Of a stretch of DNA of 64,000 bases, positions 23,076 through 37,183 are shown in pieces. Within the stretch, counting starts at the first letter, position 1. The number at the start of each line of letters is the position of its first letter. Under the pieces are notes generated by a model. That model worked only from the letters and a program-made list of their open reading frames with translations. It was not told the origin of the DNA and did not search any database. Origin of the DNA: Acarospora socialis (Eukaryota; Ascomycota; Lecanoromycetes; Acarosporales; Acarosporaceae); contig JAMYGW020000018.1 in assembly GCA_025617375.2 (NCBI GenBank), forward strand, positions 36,001-100,000, in the 5' to 3' direction. The translations under genes and the position numbers were made by a program.

Positions 23076-26000
23076 CTTTAAACATTCTTACAATATAACA
23101 AGTATGATGTCTGACACACAGAAGAACATCTCAATCTTGTTTTTGAGATAAGCTCAAGTAAACTCATCTTTATCATCTACTTTAGATAGAATGATGACAC
23201 AATTAGTGATAATGTCAGTTCAGATCATATAACTATCTCTGAATACATCTAAGATACAGATATCAGATATTTTTGATGAAGAATAAGAAAAGTTGTGAGT
23301 CTTTGTGACTAAATTCAATCTGTATATTGAATTTAATCAATTAAAGTTTCAAATTGATCAAGAGAAGACACTATTTGCAATAATCTATCTCATGAATGCA
23401 GTCTTCAACTGAGTTGACTTCAAGCTGCATGAGTTTCTAGAAAAGAAGTACAAAGAATGCAACACAGATGTGAAGTCTATGTTTAATGACTATAAATGAT
23501 TTAAAAAAGAACTCAGAAAAGTCTTCAGAGTGATTAATGAAGAGAGAGCAGCAAAGAAACAAGTTTATATTTTACAACAGAGTGAATCAGCAGCAGTATA
23601 TGTCACAGAGTTTCAGTGATTAGTGATACTTATCAGATAAAATGATGAAGCACTTATCTATCAGTACTATTGTGAGTTGAGAAAGTTCATCAAAGACAAA
23701 ATAGTTTAAATAAAACAATCAGACAATCTTCAGAGAATGATTAATCTGAGTATCAATATTAACAGTCATCAATGAAAATGACAGATGAAACAAAAAAAAT
23801 ATTGAATGTTATCTATGATAGAAGATCAAGAAGAAAGCTTTCAATCATGAACAAAATGATATGTTTCATCAATAAAACATAGAGAAACAAATTCTATATA
23901 TCTTAATATAATTAAGAAGCATCATCAGAAGTCATAAAAAACTAAATAAGTGAAGTCTGAATATCAGATAGAGTGATTCACTAAGTCTTAGATGACATTG
24001 TGAAACAAAATATAAATATGTTACAACTGCAGAAAACTCAAATATCTTGTTCAAGAATGCAACAGATCTCAGATGAAAAGAAAAAATATTGCAGTGATAG
24101 TCAAGAAAAATACATGCATAGTGCACAACACTCTCAGCTAAACAGTCTGCTACAATGACATGTGCAGAGTACATATAAACATAAAAAACAAAGTCAGATA
24201 ATATCTTCAGAAACTATACAAAGACATAAGAGACAGATACAACACAATGAATCAATTAATCTACAAAAAAGAACTAACTATTTTTACAAAAGAATATATC
24301 AAGAAGAACATTCTTGATGTTAAGATTGAAGAGATCAATACTTGAGAAACTCAGATAGAAGAAAACTACAGTGATAACATCTGACAAGCACTGAATTTGA
24401 ATGTGAATCAAAAGAAGATCAATAAATAAAAAGTCAATATAAGACTAAAGAAAGCATATCAGCACTTAGAGAATCAACACAAGACATTGAAAGAAGACAA
24501 GCTTCAGTTTGAGAAACAAGAACTTAAACAAGAAATACAAACTTAAAAATGAAAAGCAAAATGCAAAAGTGCAGAAGAAAAAAAGACATATAATCAGCTA
24601 AATGAGCTGATGATAGCTGTTAAAGACAAATGTTTCAGCAGTGATGATGCAGTATTGCTGAAATTTCTTGTGTGAAAAACAAAGAGTCACAAAATTGAGA
24701 TACACTTACTCAAAGAATATATTACACAGAATAAAGACAGATGAATCTTCAGTGAAGAATATATATTATCTGAATTTCTGCAAAGAATAAAAGTCTTTGA
24801 GAGTCAATTGCAGATGAAATACAATCAGTATGAACTCTGACTACATTTGAAAAGACACATTGAGCAGTACAGTCTAAAGTATGCAAATTTTATGATTGAA
24901 AGAAAATCAAGATGATTTCAGAAACTTTGAAGACAAACTGAACAATTAAATGAGTCAAAAAATAAAAAGCTCTCTTAACAAGACTAGAGAACAAGAAGCT
25001 AGCAGCATCTCAAAGACATGACAATGATCATCAAATATGAATCAAAATCACAATCAATAAACATCAAATCAACACATTAATGAATTTTGAAGTGAACAGT
25101 AACATTATGAACTGCAAAATAGTCAATCTGTTGAAATTAGAGACACAGTGAGCATGCTGTTCATTTAACATACAAATAATAAATGAAATCATTGAAAGAA
25201 TCAACAAGAAAGTCTGTGTGAAAGTCTCAATTCTTGAAAACTCACAAGAGATAATGTTTGATGTTATGAAATCAATCAAATATGATACAATGCTAGAGAT
25301 GTCTTGATTGCACAAAAAGAATTCAAGAATCAATTGAATTACAAAAGAGATATACACAATTAAAAACACATATGAGATTCTCAAACAATCAAAGATGAGC
25401 TTATCAAAACATAAGTCATAAAATCATAAAATATTGCTATTAAACAGAAAGCAATCTAAGTAAATGTCATTATACTTAATGAGCAAGAATCAACTCAAGA
25501 AAGTTAAAACTTATCTTGACAAGAATCTCAAGAAAGAATTCATAAAATCATTAAAATCATCAGCAGAATATTCAATTCTGTTTGTATCAAAGAAGAATGA
25601 AAAAAAACAACTATGTATTAACTACAGACAACTCAACAAGATAACTCACTGAGACAGTTATCTCTTATTGTTGATAAAAGAGTTGCAAGATTAATTAAAC
25701 AAGATTAAGTGATTCACAAGTTTAGATCTTAAGAATGTCTACTATTAAGTCAAAATGAAGAAAGATGAAGAATGAAAAACAGCATTTCACACAAGATATA
25801 AACATTATAAGTATACTGTTATGTCATTTGAGCTAAAAAATGCTTCAGTCATTTTTCAGAGATTAATTAACAACATATTAAGAGAATATCTCAATGATTT
25901 TGTAATCACATATCTTAACAATATTCTGATATATTCAGAAGATCTTGAAGAGCACTGTGAGCATGTGTGCAAGATACTGACAAGACTCAATGAGTGAGTT

Positions 26001-28021
26001 CTGTACATGAAAAAGTCAAAAAGCAGATTTAAGATCAAGAAAGTTGAGTTTTTAAACTATATAATTTAATCTGAACAGATCAAGAAGAATTTAAAGAAAA
26101 CAGAAGCAGTCAGAAATTAATTAATATTAAAATGAATCAAGAAAGTACAGATCTTTCTAAAATTAACAAACTACTATTAAAAGTTTGTATCAAACTATGC
26201 AAGAATTGCAGAATCACTAATGTGTTTGACACACAAAAACAAAAAATAACATTGAAATAAGAAGCAGAAGAATGTGTTTCACATATTAAAGAAAAGTTTT
26301 AGCAAAACAACACATCTGAGAATACTCAATTCAGCATATAAGAAAATACTGAAAATTAATGCTTCAGATTTTGCAGTAAAAGTATGTCTATATTAAATTG
26401 AGAAAGAACAACAGAAACTCATAGTGTATCAATTTAGAAAGTTATCAGAACTCAAGAAAAGATATGAGATTCATGATAAGAAACTTCTTGTGATAGTGAA
26501 GACATTGCAAGATTAAAGATCTTATCTTACAGAAATAAACAAGTCAATTCAGATCTATATGAATCATAAGAATCTGAGAAACTTTGCAATGACAAAACAA
26601 CTCAATTGACAACAAATTCATTGAATGAAGCAGTTAACAGACTATGAATTTTAAATTCATTACAGAAAAAATAATGAGAATAATAAAGCAGATATCTTGA
26701 GCAGACAATCTGATTATGAAGATGTACAGACAGTATACATTGAAATTTTAAGCAAAGATGACAGAGAAATTCTCACAAAAAACTTAACAGCAATACATAA
26801 AATAGAGTAAGCTTTCTTGACAGACAAAGAACTCATTAAAATATGTCACTACAGCAAAATTGATGAGTATTTAAAAGTCAAATACACAGAGAATCTTGTG
26901 CAGAGAAGATGCAATGTTAATAATTTTAGAAATTGAGTCATCAAGATGATCACTGTGTGTGATTCATGCTGAAGAAATAAGATCAATTAAGATAAATGAT
27001 ATAACAAAGTAACACAACTAAACACATCAGATACATCATGAAAGTCAGTTATCATGAACTTCATTATGAAGTTATCATTATCAAAGAACTCAGCATGAAG
27101 AGTGAAATTTAACAGTATATTAATCATAGTAAACAAATTAATCAAGTATACAATGTTCATTTCATTCAGAGAAACTGCAACAGCATCAGTATTGATGTAC
27201 ATTATACTGCAGAAATTAATTAACAATTATGAACTATCAAAAGAATTTATCATCAATAGAGACAAACTGTTTACAAGCAAATTTTGAGAAACACTTACAG
27301 CAGAACTCAGAATAAAACATAAAATGTTAATGATATATCATTTACAGACAGATGAGTAAAGCAAATGAATGAATCAGACAGTAAAGACATACTTGAGACA
27401 CTACATCAATAAAAGTCAAGATGACTGAGTATGACTGTTATCAACAGCACAATTTGCATACAACAACACTAAGAATGAGATCACAGAAGAAATGTCTTTC
27501 TATATGAATTATAACTACAATTTGAAGATATAACAAGATCTCAAAAAACATAAATTACAAAGTCAGAAAGCAATTTTGAACATCACTCAGATGAAGAAAC
27601 TGCATCAAGATCTAATGAGATGAATTGAACAGCAGATGAAACAAATGATAAAGACAAAATAATTTGAAGAAGAAAAAAAGATATACTTAAAAATGAACAA
27701 TATACAAATCAAAGAAAAAAGCAAGAAGCTGAAAAACAGAAGTCATTGAATCATTCAAGATTATATGAAACATCAAGAAATTAAGTTATGAGCTAGACTT
27801 ACTTAAGAAAATGAAAATACACTCAGTATTTCATGCATTCATGTTACAGCACTGCAATCAATTCATATCACTTCAAATCATTGAAACATCTGTCAAATTT
27901 AACAAAGAATATAAAGTCAAGAACATTTTAAAAAAGAAAATGATTAGTGAGAAAGTTCACTATCTCATAAAATGAAAAGATTACAATATCTCAGAAAATA
28001 TCTGAAAATCTAAAGAGAATC

Positions 28022-28504
28022 TCAAGAACTGTGCAAGAACACTTCAATGTTTTGAGAAAAAAAGTCAATATTAGCTTAGAAGAATGACAATATTGAGTTA
28101 ACAAGTTGTAATATTGTTTGAGAATCTTCATTCTCAGTCTCATCATTATCACTATTAAGTTCAGCAGCAAGACAGTCAGTTTTCTGTGTGATATGATGAT
28201 TTATTTGATTCAAAGTCTTTTGAAAACACATCATCTTGACAGTAAAAACATCAAGAGCTGCATTTGCATCACTTATTTTCTTTTGAAGAAAAAGATGAGT
28301 TTTGTTAAGAGACTCTCACAAAACTGCAACATACAGATAACTGCAACAAGTATACTTATCACATTTTGATCTTTCATCAATCATGATAAAACAATTGAGA
28401 CTGCAAGCAGTACAGAATTCACAAGAGAATGTGATGAGACTATCACTGAGTTGAATTTTCTTTGTGATTCTTAGATGATTGAAATTTTTAAAAAGCATTG
28501 TCAC
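28022..28504 (-). pseudogene. Antisense Zn2Cys6-like ORF in chromovirus A
   Basis: 161 codons on the strand opposite gag-pol, between the chromodomain and the 3' LTR, overlapping the chromodomain's end. The first part is open from 28504. The cysteine region reads SCEFCTACSLNC, then CDKYTCCSYLY, so two of the six cluster cysteines have become Tyr here. It is collinear with the better preserved copies at 29378-29857 and 36590-37108. Confidence 0.55.
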
Positions 28505-28576
28505 TGATGATGAACAATGTGAATACTCTCACTTATATAAACTCTAAAGAACTAGCACCTGAGAAGAGAAGAATGA

Positions 28577-28900
28577 TGTTATAATCAAGTCAAAATGAAC
28601 TAAAAGCAAACTGATATGTACATGTGAAGAATATATGTTCAGAGAATATTTAAACAGCAGTTACATAATAACACAACAGCTTGATAATGAGCAGACAAGC
28701 TAAGAACTCAATTTCTCAATGTTGAGATGATAAGCAGACTCACTATATAGTAGAACCATTTCTCTTATGAAAACAATCATGTTCAACTTAAATAACTATC
28801 TAAAAGTTAAAGATCAAAATCATTTCAGATCAACTGTTATATCAATAAGCACAAACTCTTAGTTCTACATACTCAAGAAAGCTCAGATTAAAATATTACA
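28577..28900 (+). repeat. Chromovirus A 3' LTR
   Basis: 324 bp, TGTTATAATC...ATTACA, preceded by a polypurine tract. Confidence 0.85.
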
Positions 28901-28941
28901 CTTTAATAGTGATATTTCACATCATGCTGATATGAGTATGT

Positions 28942-29302
28942 TGTAATGTTCTAACCTGAGATTTCTCAGATATGTAGAACTAAGAGTTTGTGCTTATTGA
29001 TATAACAGCTGGTCTGAAATGATTCTGATCTTTAACTCTTAGATGATTACTTAAGTTGAACATGATTGATTTCATAGAAAAATTGATTCTACTATATAGA
29101 ATGAGCTTGATGTTTCTGCATTGAGCACTCTTGATGTCTTGATGTCTTGATGTTGAGAAATTGAGTTCTCAGCTTGTCTGCTCATCATTGAGCTGTTATG
29201 CTGTCATGTAACTGTCACTCAGCAGTTCTCTCTGTACACACTTTAAGCAAATCTCTGATCACAGACTCATGAGTTTTTTTCTTTTCAGATATGATCATAA
29301 CA
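28942..29302 (-). repeat. Chromovirus C/D 3' LTR
   Basis: 361 bp, reverse orientation; the plus strand reads TGTAATGTTCTAAC...GATCATAACA. Confidence 0.85.
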
Positions 29303-29377
29303 TCATTTTTCTTTCTTAGATGCTAGTTCTCTAGAGTTTATTTAAGCAAAAGTATATAACAACTTTCATTATCAGCA

Positions 29378-29857
29378 ATGATGCTTTCTAAAAATTTCAA
29401 TTGTCTAAGAATTACAAAGAAAATTCAACTCAGTGGTAGTCTCATCATGTTTTCTTGTGAATTCTGTACTGCTTGCAGTCTCAATTGCTTTGTCATGATT
29501 GATGAAAGATCAAAATGTAATAAGTGTACTTGTCACAGTTGTTCATGTGTTGCAGTTTTGTGAAAGTCTCTCAACAGAACTTGTCTTTTTCTCTGAAAGA
29601 AAATAAATGATGTGAATATGACTCTTGATGCTTTCACTGTCAAGATGATACATCTTCAAAAGACTTTAAATCAAACAGATCATTGTGCTGCACAGAAGAT
29701 CAACTGTTTTGCTGTTGAACTTAATAGTGATAATGATGAGATTGAGAATGAAAATTCTCAAACAATGTCATAACTTATTGACTTGATGTTGTCATTCTTC
29801 TGAACTAATATCAACTTCTTTTCTCAAAATGTTGAAGTGTTCTTGCACAGTTCTTGA
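29378..29857 (+). pseudogene. Antisense Zn2Cys6-like ORF in chromovirus C/D
   Basis: 160 codons opposite to the element's gag-pol and in frame from the ATG at 29378 to the TGA at 29855; open to 29563, then a few internal stops. After a basic start (KNFNCLRITKKIQ), the cysteines are spaced C-x2-C-x6-C-x9-C-x2-C-x6-C (CEFC...C...CNKC...C). This meets the GAL4-type Zn(II)2Cys6 consensus. The second half is helical, then acidic (NSDNDEIENEN). Extra Cys residues next to the cluster are probably former Arg codons (CGN to TGY). Its role is unknown; it overlaps the sense chromodomain end. Confidence 0.6.
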
Positions 29858-31319
29858 GATTCTCTTTGAGTTCTCAGATATTTTCTGAGATGTTATAATC
29901 TTTTCATTTGACAAAATAGTGAACTTTCTCATCAATTATTTTCTTTTCTAAAATGTTCTTAACTTCATATTCTTCTTTGAGTTTGACAGATGTTTTGATG
30001 ATTTGAAGTGATATGAACTGATTGCAATGCTGTAACATGAATGCATGAAATACTGAGTGTATTCTCATTTTCTTGAGTAAGTTTAGCTCATAGCTTAATT
30101 TCTTAATGTTCTATATGATCTTGAATGATTTAATGTTCTTGTTTTTCAGCTTCTTGCTTCTTTCTTTAGTTTATATGTTGTTCATTCTTAGATATATTCT
30201 TTTTTCTTCTTCAAATAATCTTGTTTCTGTTGTTTGTTCTGTCTGCTGTTCAATTTGTGTTGTCAGATCTTGATGTAGTTTCTTCATTTAAGCAATATTC
30301 AAAATCACTTTTTGATTCTGTGATTCATGTTCTTTGAGATCTCATCATATCTTTGAGTTGTAGTCATAGTTCACATAAAAAGATGTTTCTCTTGTGATTT
30401 TGTTTCTTGTGTTGTTGTATGCAAACTGTGCTGTTGATAACAGTCATACTCAGTTGTCTTGACTTTTGTTGATATAGTGTCTCAAGTACATCTTTACTGT
30501 TTAATTCATTCACTTACTTTATCTGTTCATCTGTAAATAATATATCATCAACATTTTGTGTTTTATTCTGAGTTCTGCTGTGAGTGTTTCTTAAAACTTG
30601 CTTGTAAACAGCTTGTCTCTGTCAATGATAAACTGTTTTGATAGATTATGATTGCTAATCAATTCTTGCAGTATGATGTATGTCAATACTGATGCTGTCA
30701 CAGTTTCTCTGAATGAAATGAATATTGTGTACTTGATCAATCTGTTCACTATGATTAATATGTTATTGAATTTCACTCTTCATGCTGAGTTCTTTGACAG
30801 TGATAGCTTTGTAATGAAGTTCATGATAATTGATTTTCATGATGTGCTTAATGTGTTTAGTTGTGTTACTTCATTATATTGTCTATCTTGACTGATCTTA
30901 TTTCTTCAGCATGAGTTGCACACAGTGATTATTTTGATGATTCAATTTCTAAAATCACTAATGTTGCATCTTCTTCACACTAGATTCTCAGTGCACTTGA
31001 TTTTTAAATGTTCATCAACTCTGCTGTAGTGACACATTTTAATGAGTTCTTTATTCATCAAGAAAGCTTGCTTCATCTTATACATTGCTGCTAAGTTCTT
31101 CATGAGTACTTCTTTATTGTCTTTGCTCAGAATTCTAATGTGTATTGTCTGTATATCTTTGTGATTGAGTTGTTTACTCAAGACATCTGCTTTGTCATTC
31201 TTATTATTCTTTTTGTAATGAATTTGAAATTCATAATCTGTCAACTGCTCTGCTCAACAAACTTGTCATTAATTGAGTTGCTTTGTTGTTGCAAAGTTTC
31301 TCAGATTCTTGTAATCTGT

Positions 31320-31700
31320 TGTTATGATCAAGTCAGAAAGAACTTAGTGTTATGATCAAGTCAGAAAGAACTTAGAGTGAACTGATGTGTATGTGAAAAA
31401 GATGTACATTCAAGAAGATGTTAAACAACAGTCATGTGACACTTCAACATGCTCAATGTGCAGACAGTGAGCTGAGTGAGCTGAGACTTGATGTGCTCAA
31501 TGTGCTTAATAGTGAGACTGACAAGATCAGCAAGTGAACTCACTATATAGTAGAGTCATTTTTCTTATGAAAACAATCATGTTCAACTTAAATAACAATC
31601 TAAAAGTTAAAGATCAGAACTGTTTCAGACCAGTTGTTATATCAATAAGCACAAACTTTTAGCTCTACATACTCAGAAAATCTCAGATTAGAATGTTACA
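31320..31700 (+). repeat. Chromovirus B 5' LTR
   Basis: 381 bp. The first 29 bp (TGTTATGATCAAGTCAGAAA...) are tandemly duplicated at the LTR start. Confidence 0.87.
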
Positions 31701-34374
31701 CTTTGAACACTCTTACAATATAACAAGTACAATGTCTGACACACAGAAGAATGTCTCAACTTTGTTCTTGAGACAAGCTCAGACAAACTCATCTTTATTA
31801 TTTACTTCAAATAGAATGATGACACAATCAGTGATGATGTCAGCTCAAGCTATACAACTACTTCTGAGTGCATTAAAGATACAGATATCAAATATCTTTG
31901 GTGAAGAGAGAGAAAAGCTGCAAATCTTTGTGACTAAACTCAATCTGTACATTGAATTTAATCAACTGAAGTTTCAAACTGATCAAGAAAAGACACTGTT
32001 CACAATGATCTATCTTGTGAATGCAGTCTTCAATTGAGTTGATTTCAAACTGCATGAGTTCTTAGAAAAAAGATATGAAGAGTGCAACACAGACACAGAG
32101 TCTATGTTCAATGACTATATATGATTTAAGAAAGAATTAAGAAAAGTCTTCAGAGTAGTCAATGAAGAGAAAGCAGCTGAGAAATAAGTTTATATCTTGC
32201 AACAGAGTGAATCAGTGACAGTATATGTTACAAAGTTTCAGCAATTAACAGCACTTATCAAATAAAATAATGAAGCACTCACCTACCAGTACTATTGTGA
32301 GTTGAGAAAGTTCATCAAAGACAAAATAGCTCAAGCAGAACAATCAGACAATCTTTAGAAAATGATTGATCTGAGTATTAATATTGATAGTTGTCAGTGA
32401 GAACAACAGATGAAACAAAAAAAATATTGAATGTCATCTATAATAGAAGATCAAGAAGAAAGCTTCTGACTGTGAGTCAAGCAATATATTTCATCAATAA
32501 GATATAGAGAAACAGACTCTATGAATCTCAATATAATCAAGAAGTACTGTCAAAAGTCATGAAAGACTAGATGAACAGAGCATGAATGTCAGTCAGAGTG
32601 ATTCACTAAGTCTTAGATAACATCACAAAATGAAATATGAACATGTTACAACTGCAGAAAACCTGAACACCTTGTTCAAGAATGCAACAGATCTCAGATG
32701 AAAAGAAAGAATATTGCAGTGACAGTTAAGAAGAATACACACATAGTGCACAACATTTTCAGCTGAACAGCCTGTTACAATGACATGTGCAGAGTACACA
32801 TAAGCACAAAAGATGAAGCTGAATGATATTCTCAGAAACTGCAAAAGAACATGAAGAATGAATATGATGTGACAAGTTGATCAGTCTATGAAAAAGAATT
32901 AGCTATTCTTATCAAGAAAAGAGTTCTTGATGCTGAGAAAGAAAACAATGTTCTTAAAGATGACATTGAAGAGACTGATGATCATGAATCTCAGATTGAT
33001 GAATCTTGAATATTTTCTGACAGCAATACACTTGTGAGAGAAAGTTTGAATAATGTTGAGACAGAGTTCTCAAGAAAGTACCAAACAAAGATCAAAGAGA
33101 AGCTAAGTGCTCAGAGAAAAAAGACATCACACAAGAATGCAGAAACACAAAAAGTATGTAATCAGCTGAAAGAGCTGATGACAGCTGTTAAAGATGAATG
33201 TTTCAGCAGCAATGATGCAACATTGCTCAAATTTCTTGTTTAAAGAACAAAAAGTCACAAAATTGAAATATACTTACCTGAAGAATATACCATGCAGAAT
33301 GAAGACAGATGAATCTTCAGTGAAGAATATATATCACTCAAATTTCTGCAAAGAGTAAAAGTCTTTGAGAGTCAGTTGCAGATGAAGTACAATCAGTATG
33401 AATCTTAACTACATTCAGAAAGATGCATTGAGCAGTATAGTTTAGAGTATGTGAATTTTATGATCAGAAAAAAACTCAAATGATTTCAAGAACTTTGAAG
33501 ATGAGCTGAATGATCAAGTGAGTCAAAAAATGAAGAGCTTTCTCAACAAGACTAGAGAATAAAAAGCTAGTGATGTCTCAAAGACAAGACAATGATCATC
33601 AAATATGAATCAAAATTATGATCAATGAACATCAGATCAACACATTGATGAATTTTGAAGCAGACAGTAATATCATGAATCAAAAAACAATCAACATGTT
33701 GAAATTAGAGACACAGCAAGCACACTGTTCATTTAACATACAAATGATGAACAGAGTCATCAAAAGAATTGATGAGAAAACCTGTGTGAAAGTCTCAATT
33801 CTTGAAAACTCACAAGAGATAATGTTTGATGTTATGAAATTAATCAAATACAATGCAATACTAGAGATGTTCTGATTACACAAAAGAAATCTGTGAATTG
33901 ATTGAGTCACAAAAGAAATATGCACAGTCAAAGATGCATATGAGATTTCTGAACAATCAAAGATGAGTTTATCAGAGCATAAGTCATGAAATCATGAAAT
34001 ACTGCTATTGAATGAAAAGCAATCTAAGTGAATGTCATTATACTCAATGAGTGAGAATCAACTCAAGAAAGTTAGAACTTACCTTGACAAGAATCTCAAG
34101 AGAGAATTCATAAAATCATCAAAATCATCAACAGAATATCTGATTCTGTTTGTATCAAAGAAGAATGACAAGAAATGACTATGTGTTGACTACAGACAAC
34201 TCAATGAGATAACTCATCAAGATAGTTATTCTTTACTGCTGATAGAAGAGTTGCAAGACTGACTAGACAAGACTAAGTGATTCATGAGCTTAAACCTTAA
34301 AAACACCTATTATCAAGTCAGAATGAAAGAAGATAAAGAATGAAAGACAGCATTCTGAACAAGATACAGACACT

Positions 34375-34689
34375 ATGAGTACATCATCATGTCATTTTGA
34401 ATTAAAAAACACATCAATCACCTTTCAGAGATTGATCAACAACATGTTGAGAGAATATCTTGATGATTTTGTGATCACATATCTTGATGATATTCTGATA
34501 TATTCAGAAAATCTTGAGAAATACAGAGAGCATGTGTGCAGAGTATTGACAAAGCTCAATGAGAGAGTCTTGTATGTGAAAAAGTCAAAAAGCAGGTTCA
34601 AAATCAAGAAAGTTGAGTTTCTGAACTATGTGATTCAATCTGAACAAATCAAGAAGAATTCAAAAAAGACAAAAGCAGTCAGAAACTGA
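34375..34689 (+). pseudogene. Chromovirus B reverse transcriptase fragment
   Basis: A 104-aa open stretch of the RT palm. It contains TFQRLINN and YLDDILIYSE, with the catalytic aspartates present. Glycine and proline codons expected in the family (GGN, CCN) have become Glu or Ser, matching loss of GpG and CpC. Confidence 0.85.
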
Positions 34690-36589
34690 TCAACATCAAA
34701 ATGAATCAAGAAAGTACAGGTCTTTCTAGAGTTAATGAACTATTATTGAAAGTTTGTATCAAATTATGCAAGAATTGTGAAATCATTGATGCATTTGATG
34801 CACAAAAGTGAAGAATAGCATTGAAATCAAGAACAGAAGAATGCATTTCACACATTAAAGAAAAGTCTTAGCAGAACAGCACATCTGAGAATATTCAATT
34901 CAGCATGCAAGAAGACACTGAAAACTGATGCTTCAGATTTCACAATAAAAGCATGTTTATATTAGATTGAGAATGAGCAGTGAAGACTCATAGCATATTG
35001 ATTCAGAAAACTATTGAGACTCAAGAAAAGATATAAGATTCACAACAAGAAACTTCTTGTGATAGTAGAAGTGCTACAAGATTGAAGATCTTATCTTGCA
35101 GAAACAAATAAGTCAATTCAGATCTACACAGATCACAAGAATCTGAGAAACTTTGCAACAACAAAGCAACTCAATCAATGACAGATTTGTTGAACAGAGC
35201 AGTTAGCAGACTATGAATTTCAGATTCATTACAAGAAGAGTAATGAGAATGATGAAGTGAATGTCTTGAGCAGATAATTTGATCATGAAGAAGTACAGAT
35301 GATACATGTTGAAATTTTAAGCAAAGATGACAAAGAAATTCTCATGAAGAGCTTAGCAGCAATGTACAAGATAAAGCAAGCTTTCTTGACAGACAAGAAA
35401 CTCATCAAGATGTGTCATTACAGCAGAGTTGAAGAACATCTGAAAGTTAAACACACTGAGAATCTAGTGTGAAGAAGACACAACATTAGCAATTTTAGAA
35501 ATTGAATCATCAAAATGATCACTGTGTGTGATTCATGTTGAAGAAACAAAGTCAACTGAAACAAGCAATATGACAAAGTAATGCAACTGAACACATCAGA
35601 TGCATCATGAAAGTCAGTTATTATGAACTTCATCATGAAGCTATCACTGTCAAAGAACTCAACATGAAAGATGAGATTCAACAGTATATTGACAATAGTG
35701 AATAGATTGATCAAGTACACAATGTTCATTTCATTTAAGAAAACCACAACAGCACCAGTATTGATGTACATCATACTGCAAGAATTGATTAGCAATCATA
35801 AACTATTAAAAGAGTTTATCACTAACAGAGACAAGCTGTTTACAAGCAAGTTTTGAAAAATGCTCACAGCAGAACTCAAGATAAAACACAAGATGTTGAT
35901 GATATATCATTCACAGATGAATAAACAGAGCAAATGAATGAATCAGATGATAGAAACATACTTGAGACACTATGTCAACAAAAGTCAAGATGACTGAGTA
36001 TGACTGTTGTCAATGACACAGTTTGCATACAACAATGCAAGAAACAAGATCACAGAAGAAACACCTTTCTATGTGAACTATGACTATAACTCAAAGATAT
36101 GATGAGATCTCAAAGAACACAAATCATGAAGTCAAAAAGTGATTTTGAATATTGCTCAGATGAAGAAACTGCATCAAGATCTGATGAAACAGATTGAACA
36201 GCAGACAGGATGAATGACAGATGCAAGATCATTTGAGAAAGAAAAAAAAATATACTTAAAAACAAACAATATGAGAACTAGAGAAAGAAGCAAGAAGCTG
36301 AAGAACAAGAGCATTGAATCATTCAAGATTATATGAAACATCAAGAGATTAAGCTATGAACTAGACTTACTCAAGAAAATGAGAATACATTTGATATTTC
36401 ATGCATTCATGCTACAGCATTGCAATCAGTTCATACCACTTCAAATCAACAAGACACCTGTCAAACTCAATGAAGAATATGAAGTTGAGAACATTCTAGA
36501 AAAGAGAATGATTAGTGAGAAAGCTCACTATCTCATAAAATGAAAAGATTATGATATCTTGAAGAATATCTGAGAACTCAGAGAAAATC

Positions 36590-37108
36590 TCAAGAACTGT
36601 GTGAGAACACTTCAATGTTTTGAGAAAAGAAGTCAATATTAGCCCAGAAGAATGATGACATGAAGTCAACAAGTTGTGACATTGTTTGAGAATCTTCATT
36701 CTCAGTTTCATCATTATCACTATCAAGTTCAGCAGCAAGACAGTCAGTCTTCTGTGAAGCACAATGATCTGTTTGGTTCAGTGTTTTCTGAAGACATACA
36801 ACTTTTGAGAAAAGAGTGGCAAGCTCAGTGTGCTTAGTTGTCAAGACATTGTTTGTCTTACTCACTTCTTTCATCATCTTTGATATTTTCTTTCAGAGCA
36901 AAATACAAGTTCTATTGAGAGACTTTCACAACACACTGACACACAGATGACCATGACAAGTACACTTATCACATTTCAGTCAAGATTTCATTACAAAACA
37001 ATCAAGACCACAAGAGGCACAGTAATCACAAGGAAATGGGGCTAGAACACCATCAAGTTGAATTTTCTTTGCAATTCTTAGGTGATTGGAATTTTTAGAA
37101 AGCATCAT
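36590..37108 (-). pseudogene. Antisense Zn2Cys6-like ORF in chromovirus B
   Basis: 173 codons on the strand opposite gag-pol, in a single frame from the ATG at 37108 to the stop at 36590, with three internal TGA codons; the last 96 aa are open. The cysteine pattern is C-x2-C-x6-C-x8-C-x2-C-x6-C (CDYC...C...CDKC...C) after a basic start (KNSNHLRIAKKIQ-like). Next come a helical stretch (LATLFSKVVCLQKTLNQ) and an acidic segment (AELDSDNDETENED). It is the best preserved of three collinear copies and lies in the least mutated part of the nest. Confidence 0.65.
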
Positions 37109-37183
37109 TGCTGATGACAAATGATGTGAATACTCTCACTTATATAGACCCTAGAGAACTAGCACCTGAGAAGAGAAGAATGA

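Larger units (their letters stand above)
22752..28900 (+). mobile_element. Ty3/gypsy chromovirus A
   Basis: A 6149-bp element with 324-bp LTRs at 22752-23075 and 28577-28900. The polypurine tract GAGAAGAGAAGAATGA precedes the 3' LTR. Domains in order: gag from the ATG at 23107; zinc-knuckle remnant near 24010-24060; long coiled-coil-like linker; aspartic protease at about 25080-25300; RT at 25460-26100 with the YLDD site now YLNN (about 25911); RNase H at 26340-26700; integrase at 26860-27560; C-terminal chromodomain at about 27900-28080. Stops occur throughout. Flanking 5-mers are TAAAG and CTTTA, so there is no target duplication. The left flank is copia protease (+); the right flank is copia gag in reverse. 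This suggests a recombinant junction. Confidence 0.8.
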
